This document shows, piece after piece, positions 6,984-15,140 of a stretch of DNA of 64,000 bases. Numbering within the stretch: position 1 is the stretch's first letter; each line of letters begins with the position of its first letter. A model generated the notes under the pieces. The model was not told where the DNA came from. It made no database searches and worked only from the letters and a program-made list of their open reading frames with translations. Source of the DNA: JAAETI01 sp965368515 (GTDB lineage: Bacteria > Actinomycetota > Acidimicrobiia > Spongiisociales > UBA5794); assembly GCA_965368515.1 (NCBI GenBank), contig CBDUNF010000001.1, forward strand, positions 18,273 through 82,272, written 5' to 3'. The translations under genes were made by a program, and so were the position numbers.

Positions 6984-7861
6984 CAGACATGATGTCGCGG
7001 ATAGCCGGGGCACCGATTACGTGGGGTGTGGACGGCTCCCCTGGTTGGGGCCACCTGATGGATCCCGATCGCGTCCTGGGTGAGATGGCCGCGCTGGGGT
7101 TGAAGGCGACGGAGTTGGGGCCCGATGGTTACCTGCCGATCGATCCGGCCGAACTCAAAGCGAAGCTCGATGGCTACGGCCTCGAGTTGGTTGGCGGGTT
7201 CGTGCCTGCGGTGCTTCACATTCCAGAGCGAGCTGAGGGTGACCTCGCCTATGCGGCCCGGGCGTCGAAGACGCTGGCCGGATGTGGTGCGAGCGTTCTG
7301 GTGCTTGGCCCCGGTTCCGGACTCGACGGTTACGACACATCGATTGACATGTCGGACACCGATTGGGGCATTTTCCTGGGTAACCTGAAACATGTGATCG
7401 CTGCTGCGGCCGACGAGGGTTTGACAGTTGCCTTGCACCAACATTGGGGCATGGCCATTGAGACCCCGCAACACGTGGAGCGTTTGATTGCGCAGAGCGA
7501 CGTCGAATTTTGTCTCGATACCGGGCACCTATACCTAGGAGGTGCCGATCCCGTTGCGATCGCCAAAGCCGCCGTCGGTCGGGTGGCCCATGTGCACCTC
7601 AAGGACGTTGACGAAGCGATGGCCAACCAGGTTCGACGCGGCGAACTGCCATTCCGCCAGTCAGTTATTGACGGCATTTTCAAGCCGCTTGGTGATGGCG
7701 CAGTCGACATCGCAGGCTTTGTCGGAACACTCGAAGAGGCCGGCTTTGACGGTTGGTATGTCCTCGAGCAGGACAAGGTTCTCGATGCAGATCCGCTTCC
7801 AGGCGAGGGCCCGATACAAGACGCCCGAAAGAGCTTCTCGTATCTGGCGGGGTTGAGCTAG
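6980..7861 (+). CDS. iolE: IolE-like inosose dehydratase / sugar isomerase-epimerase (TIM barrel)
   Basis: This 293-residue xylose-isomerase-like TIM barrel starts APITWGVDGSPGWGH after a short leader and contains ALHQHWGMAIET, FCLDTGHLYLGGADP and AHVHLKDVD, the metal-ligand strands of the family. The likely reaction is dehydration of scyllo-inosose to the cyclic dione used by IolD, although IolI/IolH-type isomerases share the fold. Start ATG 6980 overlaps the iolG stop by ATGA, implying coupled translation. Two hairpins follow before the transporter genes. Confidence 0.82.
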   Translation: MTDMMSRIAGAPITWGVDGSPGWGHLMDPDRVLGEMAALGLKATELGPDGYLPIDPAELKAKLDGYGLELVGGFVPAVLHIPERAEGDLAYAARASKTLAGCGASVLVLGPGSGLDGYDTSIDMSDTDWGIFLGNLKHVIAAAADEGLTVALHQHWGMAIETPQHVERLIAQSDVEFCLDTGHLYLGGADPVAIAKAAVGRVAHVHLKDVDEAMANQVRRGELPFRQSVIDGIFKPLGDGAVDIAGFVGTLEEAGFDGWYVLEQDKVLDADPLPGEGPIQDARKSFSYLAGLS

Positions 7862-7871
7862 TAACGGTTTG

Positions 7872-7915
7872 CCCTCACGAGCGTCGTGAGGGTGGAAGGG
7901 CCCACTCATGTGGGC
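7872..7915 (+). promoter_or_regulatory. Tandem hairpins between iolE and the ABC transporter genes
   Basis: CCCTCACGA (7872-7880) pairs perfectly with TCGTGAGGG (7884-7892), and GCCCAC (7900-7905) pairs with GTGGGC (7910-7915). Neither is followed by a T-run. They may act as attenuators or mRNA-stabilising ends between the enzyme genes and the highly expressed binding-protein gene. Confidence 0.5.
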
Positions 7916-7974
7916 GCCCGACTGCGTGGATTGATCCATATAGTCGGGGAGGAAATACGGAGGAGGAACAAGGG

Positions 7975-8997
7975 ATGAAAAGAAGTGTATGGCTGGTGTT
8001 GCTGCTGGCCTTCGCCCTGATCGTCGGAGCCTGCGGTGGCGACGATGACTCGACAACCACCGCTGCCGGTGACGACGCCACGGAGACGACCGCAGACGGC
8101 GGCGGCGACGCTGTGACCCAGCGCAGCTTGCGCATCGTTGTTGTCTCGCACGGTCAAGCGTCCGACCCGTTCTGGTCGGTAGCGGCCAACGGTGTCAGCG
8201 ATGCTGGTGATGACATGGGAGTCACCGTTGAGTACCAGTCGCCGGGGACGTTCGACATGGTCGAGATGAGCCAGATCATCGATGCGGCCGTTGCGTCGCA
8301 GCCGGACGGTTTGGTTGTATCAATTCCCGATGCGGCGGCTCTTGGTGATTCGATTCGGGCCGCCGTTGCGGCTGGTATCCCGGTCATCTCGATGAACTCG
8401 GGTAGCGACGCGTTTGCCGATCTTGGCGTGCTGGTCCATGTTGGCCAGACTGAGTACGAGGCCGGGCTCATTGCCGGTCAGCGCTTTGCCGCCGAGGGAG
8501 TTGGCAGCGCCATCTGCATCAACCAGGAAGTTGGTAACACCGCACTCGATGACCGCTGCCAAGGCTTCGAAGACGGTCTCGGCGTGGACGTCAACGTCAT
8601 TCCTGTGGATCTCGCCGATCCGACGGGCACCCAGGAAACTGTTGCTGGTGCGTTGCAGGCGAATCCGGTTGAGGGAATCCTGACGCTGGGCCCGACCGGC
8701 GCTGCGCCGACCCTGGCCGCGCTGACCGAGAACGGCATGCTGGGAACTATCAAGTTCGCCACGTTCGACATGTCTCCTGACGTGCTGGCCTCGATTGTCG
8801 ACGGCGACATGCTGTTCGCCATCGACCAGGCGCAGTACCTGCAGGGCTACCTGCCGATCGTGCTCCTGACGAAGTACGCCGAAACGGGCGCACTGCCCTT
8901 GGGCAGCGTTGACCGTGTCATCCTGACCGGTCCGCAGATCGTCACCGCAGACGTGGCAGCAGACGTAATCGCCTACTCGGAGCAAGGCCTCCGCTAA
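7975..8997 (+). CDS. Sugar/inositol ABC transporter substrate-binding lipoprotein
   Basis: This 340-residue type-1 periplasmic binding protein (Peripla_BP_4) is anchored as a lipoprotein: MKRSVWLVLLLAFALIVGAC has Cys20 as the lipid site, followed by an Asp/Thr-rich linker. Mature-domain landmarks are VVSHGQASDPFWSVAANGV, VSIPDAAALGDSIRAAVAAG (about 105-124) and AIDQAQYLQGYLPI. It delivers sugar or inositol to the permease that follows. Start ATG 7975 follows GGAGGAGGAACAAGGG; a longer in-frame extension upstream reads into iolE. Inositol as ligand is inferred from position downstream of iolG-iolE. Confidence 0.88.
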   Translation: MKRSVWLVLLLAFALIVGACGGDDDSTTTAAGDDATETTADGGGDAVTQRSLRIVVVSHGQASDPFWSVAANGVSDAGDDMGVTVEYQSPGTFDMVEMSQIIDAAVASQPDGLVVSIPDAAALGDSIRAAVAAGIPVISMNSGSDAFADLGVLVHVGQTEYEAGLIAGQRFAAEGVGSAICINQEVGNTALDDRCQGFEDGLGVDVNVIPVDLADPTGTQETVAGALQANPVEGILTLGPTGAAPTLAALTENGMLGTIKFATFDMSPDVLASIVDGDMLFAIDQAQYLQGYLPIVLLTKYAETGALPLGSVDRVILTGPQIVTADVAADVIAYSEQGLR

Positions 8998-9009
8998 TCG
9001 AACGAACTG

Positions 9010-9037
9010 GCTGGGACCCGCTACGGCGGGTCCCAGC
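9010..9037 (+). promoter_or_regulatory. Strong hairpin between binding-protein and permease genes
   Basis: GCTGGGACCCGC (9010-9021) is perfectly complementary to GCGGGTCCCAGC (9026-9037) with loop TACG. The 12-bp stem begins 13 nt after the binding-protein stop codon, and no U-tract follows. It probably protects the upstream mRNA from 3' exonucleases or partially terminates, so the binding protein is made in excess. Equivalent hairpins occur at 40330 and 54265. Confidence 0.65.
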
Positions 9038-9066
9038 TCTATCCGCAAGAACGGAGGGAGGATTGC

Positions 9067-10143
9067 GTGACCACTGAAACGGCGCCGGCAACAGCGCCGG
9101 CACCACCGAGCGACGAAAGAGTCAGGCAGGTTGGACTGCTCAGCCGGCTGCTGGCTCGTCCCGAGGTTGGGGCAATCGTTGGGACGGCCCTGATTTGGGT
9201 GTTCTTTGCGATTGTCGCCTGGGACAACAACTTTGCAAGCTGGGTGACGACGGCCGCCATCTTCAATCGGGCGGCCCCGCTTGGCATTCTCGCCATCGCG
9301 GTCGCGCTGCTGATGATTGGTGGCGAGTTCGATCTGTCGATCGGCTCGATAGTGGGCTTCGCCGGCATGACGATAATGATCCTCGTCTTCCCCAGCGAAG
9401 GCGGAGGCTTTGGCTGGTCGCTGTGGCCGGCCATGCTCGTAGCGCTGGTCTTCGCCCTGACGATTGGGTTGTTCAATGGCTGGCTGGTGATGGCAACCAA
9501 GCTGCCATCGTTCATCATCACCCTGGGCACGCTATTCGTATTCCGCGGTTTGACCATCGCGGTGACACGTCTGTTGACCAACCGCACCCAGCTCGGTGGC
9601 GCTGACGAAGTGTCGGGCTTCGGCTTGGCCGACTCGATCTTCGCTGCGGAAATCGGTCTGTTCGGGGCGTCTTTCCGGATCTCCATCCTTTGGTGGATCG
9701 GCCTGACAGCTCTAGCTACCTGGATCCTCCTGCGCACCAAGCAAGGCAACTGGATCTTCGGTTCCGGCGGCGATGACAACGCCGCTCGCAACCAGGGTGT
9801 TCCGGTCACCCGGACCAAGGTCGCACTCTTCATGACCACCGCGTTCGCCGGGTTCCTTGTGGCATTGATTCAGGTTGTGCAGTTCACCGGTGCTGACACC
9901 TTGCGAGGCCGGCAGCAGGAGTTCTTTGCGATCATTGCCGTGGTCATCGGGGGCACGCTGCTCACTGGTGGCTACGGGTCTGCGATCGGGGCGTTCTTTG
10001 GTGCGCTGATCTTTGCGATGGTGCAGCAAGGCATCATCATCACCGGTGTCGACGGTGACTGGTTCCAAGTCTTCGTCGGTGGCATTCTGATTATCGCCGT
10101 GATCTTCAACAACTTCGTACGGCAGAAGGCGGCACAACGATGA
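9067..10143 (+). CDS. ABC transporter permease (RbsC/BPD_transp_2 type)
   Basis: This 358-residue membrane protein of the ribose-type permease family has about nine to ten hydrophobic spans. The family signature GGEFDLSIGSIVGFAGM lies at about 88-104, and the cytoplasmic coupling loop region reads FGSGGDDNAARNQGVPVTRTK. It forms the channel of the sugar/inositol importer with the flanking binding protein and ATPase. Start GTG 9067 follows GGAGGGAGGATTGC. Its stop overlaps the ATPase start (ATGA at 10140). Confidence 0.9.
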   Translation: MTTETAPATAPAPPSDERVRQVGLLSRLLARPEVGAIVGTALIWVFFAIVAWDNNFASWVTTAAIFNRAAPLGILAIAVALLMIGGEFDLSIGSIVGFAGMTIMILVFPSEGGGFGWSLWPAMLVALVFALTIGLFNGWLVMATKLPSFIITLGTLFVFRGLTIAVTRLLTNRTQLGGADEVSGFGLADSIFAAEIGLFGASFRISILWWIGLTALATWILLRTKQGNWIFGSGGDDNAARNQGVPVTRTKVALFMTTAFAGFLVALIQVVQFTGADTLRGRQQEFFAIIAVVIGGTLLTGGYGSAIGAFFGALIFAMVQQGIIITGVDGDWFQVFVGGILIIAVIFNNFVRQKAAQR

Positions 10144-11009
10144 GTGGCAACGGCACCCCACTTCTGGAAATCAAGAACGTCTCCAAGTACTTCGGTAGCG
10201 TCATTGCGTTGCAGGATGTGTCGGCGTTTGTGCGTGCCGGTGAGGTCACCTGTCTCCTTGGCGACAACGGTGCCGGGAAGTCGACCCTGATCAAGGTTTT
10301 GGCCGGTGTCCACAAGCCGACCGAAGGCGAGTACTTCTTCGATGGTCAAGCGATGGATTTCAGCTCGCCGCGCGACGCTTTGGATCACGGCATCGCCACC
10401 GTCTATCAGGACCTGGCCATGATCCCGCTAATGGCTGTGTGGCGGAACTTCTTCCTAGGGGCCGAGCCCACCAAGGGCTGGGGTCCCTGGCGGCGATTCG
10501 ATGTGGATCGGGCCAAGGAGATCACTGTCACCGAGCTGGGCAAGATGGGGATCCAGATTCGGGATCCCGATCAGACGGTCGGAACGCTTTCGGGTGGTGA
10601 GCGCCAGTCGGTGGCTATCGCCCGTGCGGTCTACTTCGGCGCCAAGGTGCTGATTCTCGATGAGCCGACCGCGGCCCTCGGTGTCAAGCAGGCCGGTGTG
10701 GTCCTCAAGTACATCTTGCAGGCACGCAACCGGGGGATCGGTGTGATCTTCATTACCCACAACCCGCACCATGCGTACCCCGTTGCGGATCACTTCGTGA
10801 TCCTGCGTCGTGGAACCGTGTACGGCGACTACACGAAGGAAGAACTCCCGCTCGAGCAACTGGTCCAGATGATGGCCGGCGGCGCCGACCTCGAGGTGCT
10901 CCAGCATGAGCTGGAGGCAGCATCACGTGAAGGCGAAGAGGGGGCCGATACGCTCAAGGAGACTGCGGCGAGGATCGGCTCCGAGCTCGAGGAGCTTGGG
11001 GAAAGCTAA
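10140..11009 (+). CDS. Sugar/inositol ABC transporter ATP-binding protein
   Basis: This 289-residue ATPase has a single nucleotide-binding domain: Walker A GDNGAGKST (about 40-48), ABC signature LSGGERQSVAIARA, Walker B VLILDEPTAAL, and H-loop FITHN. Most ribose-type ATPases have two fused domains; this one has only one, as in fructose-type FrcA proteins. The C-terminal 40 residues are Glu-rich and probably helical. It is coupled to the permease gene by ATGA and converges on the lipoprotein gene at 11044. Confidence 0.9.
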   Translation: MSGNGTPLLEIKNVSKYFGSVIALQDVSAFVRAGEVTCLLGDNGAGKSTLIKVLAGVHKPTEGEYFFDGQAMDFSSPRDALDHGIATVYQDLAMIPLMAVWRNFFLGAEPTKGWGPWRRFDVDRAKEITVTELGKMGIQIRDPDQTVGTLSGGERQSVAIARAVYFGAKVLILDEPTAALGVKQAGVVLKYILQARNRGIGVIFITHNPHHAYPVADHFVILRRGTVYGDYTKEELPLEQLVQMMAGGADLEVLQHELEAASREGEEGADTLKETAARIGSELEELGES

Positions 11010-11043
11010 GAGTGATCGGGTCGTGGCTGAGTCTCGTGCTCCG

Positions 11044-11586
11044 TCACGATCCGAGTCCCCAGTCGCGGACGACTATCACCGCAGCGTCTGTGAGTTGGAT
11101 CCCGGCGCGATGGCTACGTCGCTCTTCCACCAACTCAACTATCGCTTCGGCGTACTGCTCCGAGGGTGTGGTCTCCCACGTGTCTGCTTCGAACCAATCA
11201 ACGGAAGGCGAAAAACCCTGCGCTGCGAGAAACGCTGTGCGGAGATCCTCGTGCTCTGGGCAGGTGAATTCGACATGATGGGCAAACTCATGCAGCAGTT
11301 CGCTGCGCAGGGTTGCCGGGGTCCCCGGCACCCGAACCACGATTGTCTCCGTAGCCGGCCGGTATTCGCCACGATTATCGAGCTCCCACGCTGCCGCCAG
11401 GGTCGGAGACGGGATGCAATCACGACGACCCGGCACCGCGGCGAGAAAGTCGCTCCAGGCCTCGAGAGCCAGCTCGCGCAGGTCACCGGGGACTGTGTCG
11501 TCAAAGTGGAGGTCGGCGGAACCACCGCCGCAACCGGTGAGGCCGACGAATGCGATCAAGGCTGTCGAGAAGAGGCGGCGGAGCAC
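11044..11586 (-). CDS. Putative secreted zinc metallopeptidase lipoprotein
   Basis: This 180-residue protein begins with a lipoprotein signal (RRLFSTALIAFVGLTGC, lipobox Cys19) and carries a zincin motif, LLHEFAHHVEF, with HEFAH at about 99-103. A glutamate in YAEAIVELV (about 147) could be the third ligand, as in gluzincins. The start is GTG 11586; a much longer frame upstream covers the ACT2 gene and is not real. It lies between the inositol transporter and ACT2-SMP30 on the opposite strand. I do not recognise a named family and no substrate can be proposed. Confidence 0.68.
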   Translation of the reverse strand: MLRRLFSTALIAFVGLTGCGGGSADLHFDDTVPGDLRELALEAWSDFLAAVPGRRDCIPSPTLAAAWELDNRGEYRPATETIVVRVPGTPATLRSELLHEFAHHVEFTCPEHEDLRTAFLAAQGFSPSVDWFEADTWETTPSEQYAEAIVELVEERRSHRAGIQLTDAAVIVVRDWGLGS

Positions 11587-11646
11587 ATAATGACAATAAC
11601 CCGAGGCTCGGCGCACGCAGCCCGAGCGACCAAGTGAGGTGTTGCG

Positions 11647-12030
11647 ATGAATGACATCACGATCATGATTCCAGAGCGCGGTGGGGCAGTTCCCGAGGTG
11701 TGGGAGGCTCTCGGTGCTGCTGCCGTTTCTGTCGAGGCGGCGCTCTCGTTTTCCCGAGAACATCACCGCGTCGTCCATGTCGTTGTTGCTGACGAAGCGG
11801 TGGCGCCCGCACGTGGCGCTCTCGAATCTGCCGGTTTCCTCATCGTGGATCAGCGTGAAGTCCTGCTGGTCGACCTGGCGGATCACCCCGGAGGCCTCGC
11901 TGAGGTAACCCGGGTCGCGTATGACTCGGGCGCCGGCGTCTACCTACTGTCGATGGCCACCGAGAACCGGGTGATGCTTGGCGTCGCCGACCTCGAAGCA
12001 GCACACCGCGCCTTTGGCAGGGCCAAATGA
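11647..12030 (+). CDS. ACT-domain-like small protein, copy 2
   Basis: This 127-residue paralogue of the protein at 4572-4952 keeps the same layout: MNDITIMIPERGGAVPEVWE, RVVHVVVADEA, then REVLLVDLADHPGGLAEVTR and NRVMLGVADLEAA. The second half has the ACT-type PGGLA turn. Its stop overlaps the start of the SMP-30 gene (ATGA), so the two are translated together. Copy 1 is likewise joined to an inositol gene (iolB1). No enzymatic domain is attached, so a regulatory or ligand-binding role is likely but unproven. Confidence 0.75.
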   Translation: MNDITIMIPERGGAVPEVWEALGAAAVSVEAALSFSREHHRVVHVVVADEAVAPARGALESAGFLIVDQREVLLVDLADHPGGLAEVTRVAYDSGAGVYLLSMATENRVMLGVADLEAAHRAFGRAK

Positions 12031-12899
12031 AGGTCGAATGCGTCCTCCCCGCAAAAGCCGATCTGGGGGAGTGCCCGGTGTGGAGTCCGGCGGACGAACT
12101 CCTCTACTGGGTGGATATCGATGGTCGTGCGGTTCACGCCTTCGACCCATCTCTGGGCACCGATCGGAAGTGGCAGCTGGAGGTGCGTCCCGCAACCATC
12201 GCCAGAACCAACGATCCAAAGCGGTTGCTTGTTGCCGCAGAGAACGAGCTGGCGTGGCTGGCTCTGGATACCGGCGAGCTGACGTCGTGGGTGAGTCTCG
12301 AAGAGTCAAAGGAAGGCATCCGACTCAACGACGGACGTTGTGACCCGGCAGGCCGGCTGTGGATTGGCGGCATGTATGTGCCAACGTCGGCGATGAGATT
12401 CGAAGCCTTCTTGCACCGGGTTGATCCCGATGGCAGCTTCGTCACGGTCCGTAGCGAGGTCGGTTGTGCCAACGGGTCGGCCTTCTCGCCGGACGGATCG
12501 GTGATGTATTGGGCCGACACGCTGCACGGAATCGTGTGGGCATACGACTATGACATAGATACCGGGAATCAACACAACGAGCGTGTCTTCTTGGATTTCG
12601 CCCCGCTGCCCGGCAAGCCCGACGGAGCATGTGTGGATGAAACCGGCTGCTACTGGGTCGCGTGTGTCGGTGGTGGGGCGGTCGCCCGGATCACGCCGCA
12701 CGGTGATGTCGATCAGGTAATCGACGTTCCTGTGATTCGACCCACCATGCCTGCCTTCGGGGGTCCCACTCTGGACACGCTCTACATCACAACCATTGGT
12801 GTCCGCGATCCGGCGCAGGACGGCCCCGGTGACCACGGTGGCATCTTCGCCTTCAACCCCGGGGTACGAGGGCTGCCTGAGCCGGTGTTCGGCGGGTAA
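12027..12899 (+). CDS. SMP-30/gluconolactonase family lactonase
   Basis: This 290-residue six-bladed beta-propeller opens with LGECPVWSPADELLYWVDI, whose Glu is a metal ligand, and continues with GIRLNDGRCDPAGRLWIGGM, the GCANGSAFSPDGSVMYWADT blade (Asn ligand) and GKPDGACVDETGCYWVA (Asp ligand). Such enzymes hydrolyse sugar lactones. Next to inositol genes it may open a lactone formed from an oxidised polyol, or serve a parallel sugar acid route. Start ATG 12027 overlaps the ACT2 stop. Confidence 0.88.
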   Translation: MKVECVLPAKADLGECPVWSPADELLYWVDIDGRAVHAFDPSLGTDRKWQLEVRPATIARTNDPKRLLVAAENELAWLALDTGELTSWVSLEESKEGIRLNDGRCDPAGRLWIGGMYVPTSAMRFEAFLHRVDPDGSFVTVRSEVGCANGSAFSPDGSVMYWADTLHGIVWAYDYDIDTGNQHNERVFLDFAPLPGKPDGACVDETGCYWVACVGGGAVARITPHGDVDQVIDVPVIRPTMPAFGGPTLDTLYITTIGVRDPAQDGPGDHGGIFAFNPGVRGLPEPVFGG

Positions 12900-13089
12900 G
12901 CCCCGATTCAGACCGGACGAAGCATCCATAGACAACCGAGACGATGGCTTCGAAGAGCTTGCGAGTTTGTTGTGTAGCTCTGGCCAGGCAGAGCACCGTT
13001 GCGGCGGGCGACCCATCGATTGCGAAGCTAGTGCCGATAGCCCGCGGCTCACTGATACGCTCGGGAACACGCAACCTGTAGGAGGGACA

Positions 13090-14019
13090 ATGGCGTCTTC
13101 ACACCGAATTGTCAGCCGAGGCACGGTATTGACTCTGGTTCTGGGCCTGCTGCTCGGGGCCGCCATCACCTCTGCGTTGGCAGCGCCGCTCGATGCGGGG
13201 AAAGCGCCGGGGCAGCGGGTGGTCGAACACCGCATCGACATCCCTGCAGGCGACCATGTGATTCCGGCGATCCTTGCGGTGCCGAGAAGGGGTGGCCCGA
13301 ACGCTGAGTTTCCCGCGGTCCTAATGGTGCACGGCTTCGCCTCGCACAAGGACGAAGTCGGCGACATGTACAAACGAGAGGCGCGATATCTGGCCGGCGC
13401 CGGGTACGCCTCGCTGCGGATTGATTTTGCCGGGTCGGGCGAGAGCGCCCAGCCGTGGGTCGCCAACACCTACGACGGGATGGTCGCCGACACTCGGATC
13501 GCGCTCGATTGGCTCGTTGACCACTCGGCGACCGACGACGATCGAATCGGGATTCTGGGGTTCAGCCTGGGTTCGCGGATCTCGGCAGCGGTAGCCGGAA
13601 CGGACGACCGGATCGCCGCGTTTGCCAGCTGGTCTGGTTCGGTTGAGAACGGTCGCACCGGGTTCGATTTCTTCTTTGACACCTACTACGAGGAGGCCCA
13701 GGCCAACGGGTCGGTCGTCGTTGATCTTGGGTTCACGGTCATCGAGTTGAGTGCTGAGTGGTTCGAGAGCATGGATGCGTCTCACGCCCGCGACGATGTC
13801 GGCGGCTACGTCGGCCCACTTCTCGCCATTGCGGGTACCGACGACTTGACCGTCGATCCGGTCGTATCGAGAGAGCTGATTCTGCATGCGGGGAGCCTCG
13901 ACGCGACCCTGAGGATCCTCCCCGGAGCAGACCACATCTACCACGTGCTGACACCCGACCAGACTCTTGCCGAGGAGGTCATGCTGCTGACGGCACGCTG
14001 GTTCGCCGACAAGCTGTAA
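13090..14019 (+). CDS. Exported alpha/beta hydrolase
   Basis: This 309-residue protein has an N-terminal signal or membrane segment (VLTLVLGLLLGAAITSALAAP) followed by an alpha/beta-hydrolase fold. The oxyanion strand is VLMVHGFASHKDE, the nucleophile elbow is ILGFSLGSR (G-F-S-L-G), the acid is likely in AIAGTDDLTV, and the histidine is in PGADHIYHV. This resembles the BAAT/dienelactone-hydrolase-like esterase-peptidase group. Start ATG 13090 follows GTAGGAGGGACA; an in-frame extension upstream overlaps the SMP-30 gene and lacks a ribosome site. The substrate is unknown. The 190-bp gap before it shows nothing else that I can identify. Confidence 0.82.
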   Translation: MASSHRIVSRGTVLTLVLGLLLGAAITSALAAPLDAGKAPGQRVVEHRIDIPAGDHVIPAILAVPRRGGPNAEFPAVLMVHGFASHKDEVGDMYKREARYLAGAGYASLRIDFAGSGESAQPWVANTYDGMVADTRIALDWLVDHSATDDDRIGILGFSLGSRISAAVAGTDDRIAAFASWSGSVENGRTGFDFFFDTYYEEAQANGSVVVDLGFTVIELSAEWFESMDASHARDDVGGYVGPLLAIAGTDDLTVDPVVSRELILHAGSLDATLRILPGADHIYHVLTPDQTLAEEVMLLTARWFADKL

Positions 14020-14090
14020 GCGGGCCATGCCGCACGGTCCGTATCGCCTCTGTGCGTTGCGGGCCGTGCCTCATTCTGTCAGGACCAAAC

Positions 14091-14108
14091 GATTGGAACG
14101 TTCCAATC
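14091..14108. promoter_or_regulatory. Inositol-regulon operator upstream of the iolD operon
   Basis: GATTGGAACGTTCCAATC is a perfect 18-bp palindrome containing the 14-bp core found at the other four sites. It is the longest and most symmetric copy. It supplies the TTGGAA -35 hexamer of the promoter at 14093-14122, so a bound repressor would exclude RNA polymerase directly. Confidence 0.88.
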
Positions 14109-14122
14109 ACCAGCGTTAGTAT
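14093..14122 (+). promoter_or_regulatory. Predicted promoter of the iolD operon
   Basis: TTGGAA (14093-14098), 18 bp, TAGTAT (14117-14122). The predicted start is near 14129. This matters for gene calling: a GTG at 14126 would lie upstream of the transcript, so the TTG at 14147 behind GGAGGG (14137-14142) is the better start. The same TTGGAA-N18 layout recurs at 31420. Confidence 0.6.
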
Positions 14123-14146
14123 CGGGTGACATCGTCGGAGGGTGCG

Positions 14147-15109
14147 TTGGAAGTGTCGATGCCAGCAGTCTGGTTTGAGCGGGAGATCCTGCCGGATCTA
14201 TATGCCGACGTGGTCACTCATGTCCAGGTGCTTGGGCCGGCCAGTGCTACCCCGGACGAGCCTTATCGTGGTCTTCCGACGGCTCTCGGCGTCGTCGCCT
14301 CCCAACACAACTACACAGCAGAGGTGATGGATCTCGCCCCCGGGCTGCTCGTTATCTCTCGCACCGGAATCGGTTACGAAAAGGTTGATGTTGACGCAGC
14401 CACCGCAAGGGGAATCGCTGTCTGCAACACCCCGGATGCTCCAACCGTCTCGACCGCCGAGCACGCCATCGCACTGCTGCTCATGGTCGCCAAGAACGTC
14501 AAACGCTCCGAGGCGGCTCTCCGAGGTGGCGGCTCGGACTTCTACGCCCGGCATGTCGGCATCGAATTGGAGGGGCTCACCCTGGGTCTCGTTGGATTCG
14601 GCAGGATCGCCCGGCAGGTCGCTGGTCTTGCCCATGGCTTTGGCATGCAAGTCTTGGCATTCGATCCGTTTCTGGATGATTCCGAGTTCGAAGGAGCGAC
14701 TCGCTGCGACACAGCAGAGCAGTTGGCCGCCCAGGCGGATGCGCTCTCGTTGCATGTCCCACTCACCAGCGACAACGCTGGGCTCGTCGGTGGGGACTTC
14801 CTGCGGGTGATGAAGTCGGGGGCAATCCTCATCAATACCGCACGTGGGGGGCTGGTGGACCTTGCCGCGCTGGAAGCCGCACTCGAGTCCGGCCATCTCT
14901 TTGGTGTCGGACTCGACGTGACCGATCCGGAACCGCTACCGCCCGACCATCCCCTACTGCACAGGGACGATGTAGTGGTCACCCCCCACGTCGCCGCCGG
15001 TACTGCCGGGGCCAAGCGCAGGATCTTCAACACAGCCTTTACACAAGTCACGCAGGTTCTCAACGGAACACGACCCCAGCACCTCGTCAATCCCGAGGTG
15101 TGGAGTTGA
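14147..15109 (+). CDS. D-2-hydroxyacid dehydrogenase family protein
   Basis: The protein of about 320 residues follows the D-isomer 2-hydroxyacid dehydrogenase plan: an N-terminal substrate domain, a Rossmann motif LGLVGFGRIARQVAG, and the catalytic Arg in NTARGGLVD, Glu in LDVTDPEPLP and His in VTPHVAAGT. These enzymes reduce 2-oxoacids with NAD(P)H. It is the first gene of an operon with a Gfo/Idh/MocA protein, an HpcH aldolase, IolD and an SDR, under a perfect inositol operator. It is not a standard iol gene, so its substrate within the pathway is open. The TTG start is chosen from ribosome site and promoter position; ATG 14159 is an alternative. Confidence 0.85.
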   Translation: MEVSMPAVWFEREILPDLYADVVTHVQVLGPASATPDEPYRGLPTALGVVASQHNYTAEVMDLAPGLLVISRTGIGYEKVDVDAATARGIAVCNTPDAPTVSTAEHAIALLLMVAKNVKRSEAALRGGGSDFYARHVGIELEGLTLGLVGFGRIARQVAGLAHGFGMQVLAFDPFLDDSEFEGATRCDTAEQLAAQADALSLHVPLTSDNAGLVGGDFLRVMKSGAILINTARGGLVDLAALEAALESGHLFGVGLDVTDPEPLPPDHPLLHRDDVVVTPHVAAGTAGAKRRIFNTAFTQVTQVLNGTRPQHLVNPEVWS

Positions 15110-15140
15110 TGCTCCCAGCAGCGCATTGATAGGAGAAACA

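Noticed and set aside
9010..9037. Intrinsic terminators after the binding-protein genes
   Set aside because: The stems are strong but none is followed by a T-run, and permease genes with their own ribosome sites follow directly, so full termination is unlikely.
12306..13469. A 387-codon open frame on the minus strand across SMP-30 and the alpha/beta hydrolase
   Set aside because: It spans two real genes and their intergenic gap, and its composition (Arg/Ser/Pro-rich) is typical of a shadow frame.
14126..14146. GTG 14126 as start of the D-2-hydroxyacid dehydrogenase
   Set aside because: The predicted transcription start (about 14129) is downstream of it and the ribosome site GGAGGG (14137-14142) fits TTG 14147.
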